A stretch of 64,000 nt of DNA, taken from assembly GCA_963932465.1 (NCBI GenBank), contig OZ010787.1, positions 17,501,936-17,565,935 on the forward strand, given 5' to 3'. This document shows, piece after piece, positions 34,169 through 44,559 of this stretch. Within the stretch, counting starts at the first letter, position 1; every line of letters begins with the position of its first letter. The notes below the pieces were generated by a model. The model worked only from the letters and a program-made list of their open reading frames with translations. It had not been told where the DNA came from and ran no database searches. The position numbers and the translations under genes are program-made. The stretch is from Maratus speciosus. Taxonomy: Eukaryota; Arthropoda; Arachnida; Araneae; Salticidae.

Positions 34169-34672
34169 AAAAAAAAAACCTTCGAGAATGAGACAGAACG
34201 CTATAACTGTGAATTTGAGTACAACCTTAAAGTATAATACATTGTACTTTCTAAAATATATATTTCGATAAATGTTCATACTACTAGAAATATTAACTTT
34301 TAAATGCAATTTTGCATATGAAAAAATGTCATAAGCATAAATTCCTTAAAATTTAAACAGGTTCTGTTCTTTTGAATTAACTTTTTCAAAGTGTTACGGA
34401 ATTTAACTAACATGCTCGACATTGAGTATTTGACTTATCAGTTTAATAAACAAAATGCCTTTGATTTTTAAATTATCCTTTTTCCCGCCTTATGCAAAAT
34501 TTTGGTTTCGGTGGAACCTTAAAATCCTTTCCGTTTCCGCGTTAGACAGATTTCGCCTTATGCAGCATAGAATAATGTAATTTTCTACGGGTTCGGCGGG
34601 GCTTGAAAATTTTTCCGCGGTAGACAGATTTCCGGCTTATACAGAGTCCGCCTTAGACAGAATTTACTGTAT
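33879..34672. mobile_element. Probable MITE, TACAGTAAACTCTG ends
   Basis: Left TACAGTAAACTCTGTCTAAG and right CTTAGACAGAATTTACTGTA are inverted copies over 20 bp with one to two mismatches and TA at each end. Subterminal TAGACAGATTT repeats recur near the right end. The interior includes the (CA)n tract and a C run but no transposase. The TA-flanked TIR suggests Tc1/mariner-type mobilisation. Confidence 0.6.
33960..34178. repeat. C run and (CA)n-A tract
   Basis: CTCCCTCCCCCC-type C run near 33961-33978 and (CA)14-15 at 34136-34164 followed by an A run. Reading frames through these are low-complexity. Confidence 0.85.
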
Positions 34673-34926
34673 AAAGGATAAGATTGTAATAAAATATTTT
34701 AGTTTTTTTTCTGTCAGTAATCTAATCCATATGTAACTTTAACTGAATTTTTAATTAAAAGTTCAATTAGTGTTACAAACTATGAATTAAATAAATATTG
34801 CTAATAAAGTATTTTATTCCAATCTTTACCACGCTTGTATCTATTTTCATTGCATGCTGTAAAAGATGTGATTATTTTAAAATGCCCATGAAAGGAAAAT
34901 AAAAAAAGGAATTGAATCCATAAAAA
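34179..34926. other. AT-rich interval with inverted CCGCCTTAGACAG-like motifs
   Basis: Motifs TCTGTCTAAGGCGGAATC (33888), CGTTAGACAG, CGGTAGACAG and CCGCCTTAGACAGA (34540-34665) recur in both orientations across 33885-34680. This suggests a small TIR element starting ACAGTAAACTCTGTCTAAGG (33880) and ending CCTTAGACAGAATTTACTGT (34651-34670). Confidence 0.5.
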
Positions 34927-35196
34927 TGAACATTCACTCCTATGAATAAGTGATTATTCACTCCTAGCAGGAGTGAAAAAACGCACTCCTTTAGCAAGAG
35001 TGAATAGTCACTCCTCCGATACAGTGATTATCCACCCCTGTTTACAGTGAATATTCACCTCCCAGGAGTGACTATTCACTCTTTCAGAGAGTGAAAAATT
35101 TCACTTTTGCCCAGAGTGAATAGTCACTCTAAAGAGGTTGGGCATATTTTGACTCTGCGATAGAGTGACTATTCACTACTTCTTTTTATGTAGAGT
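34927..35196. repeat. Palindromic minisatellite, GAGTGA...TCACTC, right array
   Basis: About nine units, such as GTGATTATTCACTCC, GAGTGAATAGTCACTCC, GAGTGACTATTCACTC and GAGTGACTATTCACT, spaced about 26-30 bp. Same unit type as 24377-24600. Ends at ATGTAGAGTGTAC. Confidence 0.85.
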
Positions 35197-35340
35197 GTAC
35201 ACTTACCAATCCAGTTTTATAATTAAAAAGTAATAGTTATAAGCTAAAAATCAGACCGATATCTAATTTATTAACATTTATAAACCTTATTTAGATCAAT
35301 AAATTGCCAATGTAAGTTTCTTTAATATTGATAAATTAGT
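35197..35340 (+). repeat. Displaced half-unit of the 275-bp tandem array
   Basis: TTACCAATCCAGTTTTATAATTAAAA, ATAGTTATAAGCTAAAAATC, ACATTTATAA and AAATTGCCA line up in order with the second half of the 275-bp unit at 22.8-24.3 kb. It continues the unit broken at 24376. Confidence 0.55.
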
Positions 35341-35590
35341 TCACAAGCATAATGAGCATTGAAAGATTAGTTGATGGATGATTCTTTCAAAAAATTAATT
35401 TTTCTTAGTTCAAAAAAATTTAGCTATTTGTCCCTGAGATTTTTAGTGTCAATTATGCAATCATTTGTGAGCCTATCAGTGGCAAAAAGTTTTTTAAATA
35501 TTATTTTTTACCATACATCATCTAAATGGTCAAAAGAACTTAGAAAAAATTGTTTTCTCGAAAAGTCATCGACAGACACTCCAATTTTAT

Positions 35591-35639
<49 letters not shown>

Positions 35640-37224
35640 GTTAAATATTATATATTTTTTATATGTGTCATATTATTATTATATTATTTTTACATTTGTT
35701 TTATATTATATATATTATATTTATAAATGGGATAAAAACTGATAGTTTGAGTTTTCGCGCTTTATAGATCTGCTCTACTCTAACGAAAATAACGTTTAAA
35801 TAATTCTGTTTGCCACGTTCACTTTCAATTATGTATTACGAAAAAAAAAAGTCGTGGGGCGCAGTTAATAATAAAATATAAATAATAAATTAATACATTT
35901 TGTATACTTAAAACTTTATTCGCTATTTTCAGAACATTTTCGAGTTTATTTCAATAAAATAACCGTTCAAAATTATCGGATTGTTTGCATCGGTTGACTT
36001 TAAAACTTCCCAAAGTATTGTATTTGAGTGAATGTTTTATATGAAGGTATCAAAGAAAATATGAAGTAGAATGCGGAATTTTATATTATAATGATACTAT
36101 CATATATGAAGTTTTATCAAACAACATTTTTTACTGAATTCAGTTTAATTTTGATGTAAAAAGATTATGTGTAGAAAAAAATAATTGTACCGTATTTATA
36201 AAAGTGATAATACAATCAGATTTCATGTTTTAAGCAATCTGCAGTTTTATTATTTGTGATATAAAATTGCAGACGAATTTTATATAAACTTATTTAATTT
36301 CTCAAATCCATTAAACTTTTCGAAAAATTTTCCTCCCTTTTACTTCGTTAATTATTTTTGTGAATGTTAAATAAAAGCGAATTCATAAATTTCTTTTTTG
36401 ATTTTTTTTAATTTTTACATTTCAATCATTAATGCCCATTATTAGTTATTCAGTTAAAAATAATTTTAGCAATAAAGAAGAAGGCTGTTGTTTCCAACTA
36501 TTCAAATTTACATACTACAAAATTACGGCAAAACGCATTACTTATTTTATATTAAAATTTAGTAACTGACTATTAAATAGCTCATAAATTATTCACTGTG
36601 ACTCAAAATGATTTTCAAATTACTCTTATTAACTTACAATAAATCAAAAAACGATCAAGGATTCATGTCAATTTATTCAATTTATCAAAGACTTCAATAC
36701 GGCCGATTATTAGGGAATATATTAGGAAGAAAAGAGCAAATAAAAGTAGAAAGAGTAACATGATTCGGGTAACGCCACTTTGTTTTTTGTTTTGTTGTTT
36801 TTAAATATAGTTCATTACATTTATGCGTGCATGCGCTATACTTATCTAAGTCAATAAATATTCATTAATTAGGCGTGTGGAAAAAATAGTTGGATCATTG
36901 TTTTATTATATATATAAAACAATTTACTATATAAGCATTTCATTTTGTAGCCATAATCGTGATTGTTTATTTTTCTTTTTTCTGCCATTTTAATCCTCAT
37001 AAGTTAATACATGGGACTATACATTTTAAATAATATTTGGTTTATGTGGTGTTTGTGATTTCATATTATTGGTCATTTTCATTATCTTCCAATGGTATTA
37101 TTGTACAGAAAGTTTATATATATTATATATATATATGAAATTGATACTGAAGTTCTCGAAAGTTATATTGCACATAAATAAATATACAGTGCAAATTATG
37201 TTTTCTTTATTAATTTCCAGTTCT

Positions 37225-37225
<1 letters not shown>
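35341..37225. other. AT-rich interval with (TA)n tract
   Basis: (TA)n at about 35598-35635. No gene or element ends recognised. The reading frame 35371-35637 ends in the TA tract and is not accepted. Confidence 0.5.

Positions 37226-37226
<1 letters not shown>

Positions 37227-37274
<48 letters not shown>
37227..37274. repeat. (TTA)n microsatellite
   Basis: About 16 perfect TTA repeats. Confidence 0.9.
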
Positions 37275-37735
37275 TCTGGACCACAGCTTTCATTTGAAGT
37301 GGTGCAACTTAAAAAAATATATAAGGAATTAAAATATATTTTTTGAAATTATAAATGCAGTCTAACATGTTTCTTGAAAAATATATTTAAACACAAGCAC
37401 TGATATCTATGTAAGGATTTGAAAAACATACGAAAAATATTCATGTTATCCGGCCTAAGTGTAGTAGCCCTTATCGATTTATTGAAAAAGTGCTCTTTCT
37501 ACGAATTTTTTTTCTTTATCACTAAAAAGATATTTTTCTCCCGGAAGATCCAAAATGTTTTTTTCCAGAAAAATAATCCGAATTCTGTTTCCGCTTTTTG
37601 GGAGAAAATTCAAGATTTTTTCCTTACTTGTTTCCTTTTATACTAAAACCTTCTACCTTCTTATTATTCTTGCAAACATGAAATTTCTGCTCTCCTATAA
37701 TCTCTCAGAGGAAAGGATAGAGTGAGCAGGTGTGT
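37275..37735. other. AT-rich interval, nothing recognised
   Basis: The reading frame at 37419-37646 is short and phenylalanine/lysine-rich and shows no family motif. GTTGCGTAGCAAC, an X-box-like palindrome, lies at about 37734-37746. Confidence 0.45.
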
Positions 37736-37749
37736 TGCGTAGCAACCGG

Positions 37750-38570
37750 ACTTCTTAGTGATCACTAGTATATGAAAAGGTCAGGAATTCAATCATACAC
37801 CAGGAACAGCATTTATGATTTTAGAAAAAAAAAAAAGAAAAGAAATAAAGATAAAAAGTGAATGATCTTTCAAACGGTATTCAATCATACACCAAGAACA
37901 TCATTTAGGATTTTATAAAAAAAAAGACAAATAAAAATGAAAAGTGAAAGATCTTTCAAACGGTATAAATAAATGCTTTATCAAAGAGAATTAAACAAAC
38001 AAAAAGAATTACTGAGAAAGCATAAAAGAGAAAAATAAAAGTTATATTTCAATGAAATGCTTTTTAAAATGTATTTTATAATCGCGGATGTTATTTCGAT
38101 GTTTTGAAAGAAATTGTTAACTATTAGTATATAAATATTTCAGTTTCGTTTGATTTTTAAACTCTTTCCGCAGTTTAATTTTAAAGTTATTATAAATTAA
38201 AGGAATTTTTAGTTGCCTCTTCTTCCAGTTGAATTTCCTAGTGCTCACCGGTACATGAAAAGATAAAAATTCGATCATACACTAGTAACATAATTTATGA
38301 TTTTAGGAAAAAAGAAATAAATATTAAAGGTTAATGATCTTTCAAATGGTATAAAAAACAAACAAACAAAAAAAAAAAATAACCCCAAAAAATGGCGAAC
38401 ACCATAAAATATAACAATAGAAGTTATTTTTCAACGAAATTCTTTTTAAACTAATTTTGTAACCGCAGATGCTATTTCGAAAATGGAAAAGAAACGTGTT
38501 TGTACTCATAGATAGCTAAGTTTCGTTTGATTTTTAAACACTTTGCAGAATTTGTTTTTAAAGTTATAGT
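37750..38570 (+). repeat. Complex tandem duplication (about 88-bp and about 480-bp periods)
   Basis: TTCAATCATACACCAGGAACA at 37788 recurs at 37880 and, diverged, at 38267 (TTCGATCATACACTAGTAACA). Each is followed by ATTTATGATTTTA, GATCTTTCAAACGGTAT. The larger block (GAAATGCTTTTTAAA, TTTCGTTTGATTTTTAAAC) also repeats at 38055 and 38430. The copies are diverged. Confidence 0.65.
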
Positions 38571-38576
38571 TTAAAT

Positions 38577-38737
38577 CAAGTGTCTCCGACCTTTTAAAGT
38601 AAAAACCGTTTGTTTCCACTATTTCGTTATAGAAATCTTCGCTTTATTAAATCGCAATATTTCCGTCATTAAGTAAGACGAATTATTGTTTACGAAAATA
38701 GTGTTAGCTTGGCGGGCTGCAGGTTGAACACCCCTTG
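38577..38737. mobile_element. hAT-like MITE, about 160 bp
   Basis: Left CAAGTGTCTCCGACCTTTT, right GGGCTGCAGGTTGAACACCCCTTG. The inverse of the right end, AAGGGGTGTTCAACCTGC, is the typical 'GGTGTCCAACCT' end of hAT-type non-autonomous elements. Flanks TTTAAAT and TTCAAAT could be a mutated 7-8-bp duplication. Confidence 0.55.
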
Positions 38738-40093
38738 TTCAAATAAATTGAAAACCTTGACAAAAATTCCTTACATGTATTAAATAATGTTACAAGTTAT
38801 TTTTGTATTTTTGTCAATACTTTCCTGCTCTTATTCTCATCATATCGAGGCCAACCGTTGCAGATCAACATGTCCAGCGCGACACAAACACAAGGCAGGG
38901 CCCAGAGAAAACATTGCGGGGGAAAAGAAAATAAGACTTACAGAACTGGAGACAAGCGGTATACCACGGAGCTACCATGCACTTATTCCGAAACAGCTTA
39001 GAATAAAATTTTAAACAAAAACACCAGAAATATATTTCGCCAAGTATGATTATCGGTAAGATACGTTATAACACTGCCAAGAGCAACAAACAAGCAGATT
39101 GCAAATTATGGTTCCAACCGCGGAGCATATTTCGAAAATAATTATTCACATTACCGAACTTGGCATAAGACGAGTTCCCTCAGACGAATTATACTAGTAA
39201 GCAAACTAAAAACTAAACAAACCAAAACTTGGCGATAATGCAGGCTCGTATGCTTGTAAAGTCCAAGGCAATAGCAGACTCACTAAGATTTGTTCAAAAT
39301 CGTCTAGACAAACTCAGGTGACAAAAATTTATAATTGTTTTACAACGGAACTTTTCTAAAAATTTCATAATTTTAAAATTAAAAACTTTTAAAGCTTGAT
39401 ATATATTTATTTATTGTAAAACAAATTTATTGCCTTCTTAAAATATAACAACTGTTTTAAACCAGAAACTGCAGGAACAACAAAGTAAAGACCCCAAATT
39501 TGTGGAAATCCTCAAATTTCGAGGACATTTGCTAAGCTTGGAGCAATCAAATTTTATTGCCCCTCTATCACCACTCTTTTATAAAGGAGCTCTGGAGTTA
39601 AGTAATCCAAGTGTCACTACCTCTTTTGAATTGACCGGCAACTGAAATTGAATGCAAGGCATCATAAGATTATGTCTAATCTACAACTGATTTCAATGGT
39701 TGCAGTAACTACAGGGCAAAAGGTTTCGTGAAAACTATGTCCCAATAATATATATTGCACAGGCCTGCTTAATCGTAGTAGAGTATATAAAAACTAGACG
39801 AGCAAGCAGTAGGATATAGATTCTGTTTCCATGCTTTTGTCCCTATTTTATCAAGTAAATGGATTATTTCAGAGGAACTGATGTGACGGTGTGGTCAAGC
39901 ATTACATTAGATGGCCTAATTCTCCTGATTGATGACTTTCTTGCAGTTGAAAGCAACGCACGAATAAAGTAGCCGTCAGTATCCAGATTTCAACCCAGCC
40001 CCAAACAATCTGTGCTTCCAGAACTCAACCCGTTTTATGCCGAGGACTTGGTTTGATTTATCTTAACAAAACATTAATGTTCGTATGAATATT
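38738..40093. other. GC-richer interval, no gene confirmed
   Basis: The frame 38787-39014 (76 codons) begins MLQVIFVFLSILSCSYSHH, which looks like a signal peptide, but the rest shows no family and no splice context is evident. Around 39860-39970 a frame reads VTVWSSITLDG, faintly like a Tc1 transposase. Neither is strong enough to call. Confidence 0.35.
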
Positions 40094-40530
40094 TCAAATG
40101 AAAATCAAATTTCAAAGTAATTGCTTAAGAGGCGCAAAGGCCAACATAATGTAAAAGATTCCATGCCGGGACTCGAACCCGGGCCATCAGTATAGCGCAC
40201 TGACGTTCTACCGACTAAACCACATGAAACGATGCATACCAAACCTGGAAAATTTCTCACTATTATATGTTGGCAAGGCTACAAACGCAGCACAAGATGG
40301 AATAGTTATCGTGAGCCACCGACATGAGGCAAACACGAAATTTAATTAAATCCAGCATCGATAGAAACTATATTAATACATGGAAAATATTCCAGAGAGA
40401 AACATTCGCCTTGCATTCAAATGAAAATCGAATTTCAAAGTAATTGCTTAAGAAGCGCAAAGGCCAACATATGTTTTTTTTTTTTTTTTTTTTTTTTTTA
40501 CTATGTTGGCCTTTGCGCTTCTTAAGCGCA
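40094..40530 (-). repeat. tRNA-like repeat with flanking direct repeats
   Basis: A 55-57-bp block (TCAAATGAAAATCAAATTTC, TAATTGCTTAAGAGGCGCAA, AGGCCAACAT) at 40094-40150 recurs at 40419-40475, 325 bp away. A shorter inverted copy lies at 40503-40530 beyond a T26 tract. Between the direct repeats is the tRNA-like sequence. This could be a tandemly duplicated SINE (tRNA head plus tail) or a local rearrangement. Confidence 0.5.
40159..40229 (-). tRNA. tRNA-like sequence, probably a pseudogene or SINE head
   Basis: Read on the minus strand it folds as a cloverleaf. The acceptor TTTCATG pairs with CATGGAA (one G-T). An A-box TGGTTTAGTCGG lies in the D arm, the anticodon stem is TCAGT/ACTGA with loop GCGCTAT, and the T arm is CCGGG-TTCGAGT-CCCGG with a good B-box. 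Position 33 is C instead of T, and anticodon GCT (Ser) would need a long variable arm, which is absent. Both points argue against a working tRNA. The flanking direct repeats suggest a mobile origin. Confidence 0.45.
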
Positions 40531-40598
40531 AACAACAAAATATACAGTACTCAAGCTTTCTTCTAATTTTCATTTTAAACTTGTAATAACCTTTTAAC

Positions 40599-41042
40599 TT
40601 AAGGCTGTGCTCAACTGCTCTGCTCAACAAGCACAAAACGTTTTGACACATTTACAAATTCATTTTTTAACGGAAAGGTATACAATTGGAAAGCCTGAGC
40701 ATGGAAGCGATTTGGAATCGAACTGTGTTTTCCATTTTTTATACATAAATTACCTATTGAGTTATAAGCGAGTTTGATCACGTGACAAACACGTTTTTCG
40801 TCCTTTCTTGAGTGGTTATGCTTTTTTCGCGCGAAAATTCGGTTCAAAACGCCCACTTGGACACTATTTTCTGAAAGACCTATTGCGTTTGCAAAAAAAA
40901 AAAAAAAAAAAAAAAAAAACGGAAAAAACAGTTCGATGACATAGTTTCTGAACAACACCTGCTAGTTTCATGCATTTCCTAACAAAAATAAATTAAAACT
41001 TATGTCATACAGTTGCCCTTTTGGATTTGAGAACAGCTTTAA
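40599..41042. mobile_element. piggyBac-like MITE, copy 1 (GGCTGTTCTCAA ends)
   Basis: TTAA then GGCTGTGCTCAACTGC on the left; GGATTTGAGAACAGCT then TTAA on the right. About 85-90% identical by eye to 55264-55691 along its whole length (CAAAACGTTTTGACACATTT, GGAAAGCCTGA, TCACGTGACAAACAC). It contains an expanded A27 run at 40893-40919 that copy 2 lacks, plus a palindromic CACGTG. Confidence 0.8.
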
Positions 41043-43329
41043 AATAAAATAAGCTTAGTTTTCAATTTCTCATGTTTTGCAAATCCAAAATTTAAAATTT
41101 TGAACAAAAAATCAAAGTAAATAATGATTTTTTTTTTGTTTTTTTTTTTTGAAGAAATGAAATTATAGCTGTAAATAATTTATCTTTTATACGATGTGCT
41201 ATTAAAAAATGAAAATTTCAAAAACTGATTTTATGTATAATAATCACAAAATTGCAGTATTTTTTTTTCTTCCAACTGAATAGTTTAGAGAATATACGGG
41301 GGTGCAATATAATTAAAAATTGCTTTGAAACCAAATAATATCATGCAGCATATATATATATATATATTTAAGTTGACATAAAAAAGTTTTGACAAATCGG
41401 ATTTCAAAACACAAATCAATTTTGCCAAAAACAGATTTTTGGCTAAAAAGATTTTCCTCGAAAATTATACATCTCTAATTATAAAATATAAAAAATAAAT
41501 CACAAAAGGTGTTTGATAATTTTCCAATTTTTTTTCAATATTAAAGTTTGAGTGAATTGCATATCCTTCATAGCGAACAAACAATTAAATTAAAAGTAAG
41601 TTTAAAATAAAATGTGGTTATAACTGCGATAGAAAACGTTACAAGGAATTCAACATGTTCATCAAAACGCTAAATTGATTAACACACCCTTTTTTTGTTG
41701 TTGTTGTTTTTGAGTTCTTTTAAATTTAAACAAAGTATTTCTTCTTCAACAAAAGTTTCGACAATTTTACGTTTTCGCTTTTATTTTTATAGATATTCTA
41801 AATTAAGCATTTTTTTACATAATATTACTGATATTTTTACATAATCAAATTAGCCTACACTCACACAAAAAATATAATATATAATTCTGAAACTGCAGTT
41901 CCAGAATTACATGTATGTAAGAATATATATTTCTAGAATTAGCTGTTTTTTTTTTCGCAAAAAAATTCAAACCTAACTTATATTTCATGCAACATTTTAT
42001 GTGGTACTATAAACAAAATATGAAAAACACTTACTGATATCGATATGACTTGATTTAAAAGAACTGTGATAGTGAATGAGAGACAAAAACTTGCATTTTT
42101 TAGAAGAAAACCCCATCCTATATCCAGCTAGCTATGTTAAAATAATGGAAATTTTCCATTCTTAAAACATAACCCACGGGACTAGTTTGTAGGTCTGGGG
42201 TTAGTTCTTGATTACCAAGTTTGACGAGATGAATAACTATATTACTGGCGAAAAGCAATGAAAAGTACTACTGTCTGTGTTGGGCACTATTTGTAGAATC
42301 ATCCGGAAGTGCTTCTTTCCCGTCGTTATATCGATATCTGAAGCACATAAGATCCCTCCAGCCATCCAGAATGCAAGAAACTTCTAAATATAACACTTCC
42401 ACAAATAACGCAGCCGCAGTAATAACATAATGACAGAATTTTTCACAGTAAAAAATCCGGACCAGTGAAAGATGTGAACTGTTGAAGAACGTTTAAATTT
42501 GAATACGACAATGGACTCCGGACTCTCAACGCAGATTCGCTTCACAAAGAAAAAAAGCTGCGAGTCAGCATTCCCATTGGAAACAGATGGCTATATCATT
42601 ACGTCAGTCTACGGTTTACAGTATGATAAGTTGTTACAACTTTTTTATCAGCGGGAAGTGGAACGTTGTATAAGAAGAAATCGGAAGCATTTTATTTTCT
42701 TTATTTGGCGTTTTTCGTAATGTTTACACTTATAAATTATATGAATATAATTATTACAGTTTTTATACTTTCAGTCAGAGGGTGAAAAACATATTATAAA
42801 TTTAAAAAATCGTCGTAACGCTTCTAAATAATACATTGAATTTTTATTAAGCATAATCACAGGCAGGAGAGTAGGCCATTTCCCTTCCCTATATTTTGAA
42901 ATTTACTTAATTAAATTGTCTTTATAGTTAAAAAAATAATAAAATTTATTCTTCGAAATGATTACATACTAACTACACTACATGAACACTAAGAGAAAAA
43001 AGAACTAAGAAATTTTTGTAAGAGAAGCACCGCCTCCCCCCCCCCCCCTCCCTTCCTAAACCACTAATAGAAATCAATTTTTAATTATTTCCTTTTGACG
43101 TTCATATATTTAAAATTTATCTAAAATTGGAAGATAAGGGGTGTTCAGAAGTGCAAAACCCTCCACTAGAGGGAAAGAAATGTTCTGCATTTTGAAAAAT
43201 ATTGTTAGAAATTTATTTTTGAATATTTAATACTTCTCACTTGTTAATTTTTTTATATTTCTTTTATATAAAAATTATCTTGTACGAGCTGTTCTGACAA
43301 AAGATTCTTGGTTTAGCTTATTTCATGTT
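41043..43329. other. Mostly AT-rich interval, no gene confirmed
   Basis: Short (TA)n near 41350. The stretch 42180-42720 is GC-richer, and a 73-codon frame (42499-42720) lies there, but it shows no recognisable motif. A C run is at 43036-43048. Confidence 0.4.
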
Positions 43330-43912
43330 TATATTTTGCGTTTTAGTTAGGCGAACTAGGCAGGGGACTCCAGACACATCTGTCCAAACTTTCCCCTTTC
43401 TACATTTTTTTCTAAGAGCAATCACATCTCTTTGTACTTAGGGAACGACCTATTAGTGGGCCTATGAGCATACCTATGAGTGGAAGTAGTTTTTGAGAAA
43501 CTTTATAGTTTGGGAAAAGTTTCTTTAGCTTGTACTTTTGCACTAAAAATAATTTAGTTCGAAATTTAGTTTGGGCATTTACAATTTTAGCAGACGTCCC
43601 CATGGTCAAATCAAGTTGCTTATTTTATACACTAATACCAAATTTAGGGGATGGCAAAGCATTTGATCCATTCGAAAACATTTTCTGATGGTGCTGCCAG
43701 ATATATTGCGCTACAATTGCATATGAGGACACCAGAATCGAAGGGGTATAAGTGACAAAATTGAAAAAACTGAGATCAGTACACAGGCTATCTGGAAATA
43801 AGGCTATTTGTTTTATGATTGCCCTCAGAAGAAAAATGTAGGGAGGGGAAACGTTGGGCAGATATGCCTGAAGTCCCCTGCCTAGTTTGCCAAACACAAA
43901 CGCAAAATATAA
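43330..43912. mobile_element. Foldback element, 583 bp, long TIRs
   Basis: Left TATATTTTGCGTTTTAGTTA, right inverse TATATTTTGCGTTTGTGTTT. The arms pair over about 150 bp (AACTAGGCAGGGGACT, TTTCCCCT, CTACATTTTTCTTCTGAG). No coding region; frames inside the arms are by-products. A short flanking duplication is not clear. Confidence 0.7.
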
Positions 43913-44210
43913 GAGATTTTCTAATTATGTTTTGCATTCTGGAGGTCAACTACTTAAGCTCTATAAACTACTTAACCTCTTTAATCTGCACTTAAAATTA
44001 AAAAAATATATTGTACTTCACTTTCCTTCCACAGTTATTGAAATAAGAGTTCAAAGACCGCTATGAAATTAGCAACAGTTACATATTTTAAGTCAGTCAC
44101 TTCCTATTGATGTTCATCGTTAAATTCAATTTATTCCAAATCTAAATTTTGTCACTTGTATCCCTTGGCCGCTGGGGTCCTCATATACAATCGTCGTTTC
44201 ATCATACGTA
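43720..44210. repeat. Inverted repeat overlapping the foldback
   Basis: CATATGAGGACACCAGAATC and GGGGTATAAGTGACAAAATT (43719-43762) have an inverted counterpart at 44150-44205 (TTTTGTCACTTGTATCCCTT, GGGGTCCTCATATACAAT). This overlaps the right half of the 43330-43912 element, so either that element sits inside a larger one or a second partial copy follows it. Confidence 0.55.
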
Positions 44211-44219
44211 TGGTAAATT

Positions 44220-44460
44220 GTATTACGTTCAGACATATAAGTGTCTGAATTTCTATATGTCTTAATTTCAGACACATGATCATTATTCAGATATTTTTCT
44301 CAGTTCATTTATACCATGATCACAGTAAGACACTTAAGGGTCTTAAATTCAGACACTTATGATGTCTGAAATTTCATATTCAGACACTTAAGCTTCTGAA
44401 TTTCTTTTTCAGTCACATATGTGTCTGAATTTAACACGTCTCTATTTGCAGTGTATTGTT
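44220..44460. repeat. Palindromic minisatellite, TTCAGACAC...GTGTCTGAA
   Basis: Units TTCAGACATATAAGTGTCTGAA, TTCAGACACTTATGATGTCTGAA, TTCAGACACTTAAGCTTCTGAA and TTCAGTCACATATGTGTCTGAA. Right border TTTGCAGTGTA resembles the inverse of ACACTGCAAA element ends. Same design as the arrays at 14.5, 24.4 and 34.9 kb with a different unit. Confidence 0.75.
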
Positions 44461-44559
44461 CGGGGAAATTTTATTTTTTTCTAAAGAAAAAATCAACTAA
44501 AGATTGTTTTATCCTCTCTTGTCGTCCGTATACATATTCATATTCAGTACACAAATGTA

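Larger units (their letters stand above)
24377..35196. mobile_element. Probable 10.8-kb composite insertion with palindromic-array ends
   Basis: The left end is (AC)ACTCTAAAATGG at about 24375, the right end is ATGTAGAGT(GT) at about 35196. Immediately outside, the two sides are consecutive halves of one 275-bp array unit: TTAGCTCTTTA on the left, then TTACCAATCCAGTTTT...ATAAGCTAAAAATC on the right. Both ends carry arrays of GAGTGANTANTCACTC palindromes. The interior holds other insertions (25555-28112, 29052-33705), so the original element was shorter. No transposase seen. The single-insertion reading is an inference from the split unit. Confidence 0.45.

Noticed and set aside
33824..34309. 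161-codon minus-strand frame
   Set aside because: It runs through the (CA)n and C tracts inside a MITE and contains poly-Val/Cys and poly-Phe, so it is not coding.
38787..39014. 76-codon frame with signal-peptide-like start
   Set aside because: A hydrophobic start in AT-rich DNA is common by chance; the remainder lacks a cysteine pattern or family motif, and no splice context was seen.
39860..40000. Frame with VTVWSSITLDG resembling Tc1 transposase
   Set aside because: Similarity is limited to about ten residues and no other catalytic blocks or TIRs were found.
42499..42720. 73-codon frame in a GC-richer stretch
   Set aside because: No motif, no neighbours, and the frame is no longer than chance expectation at this composition.
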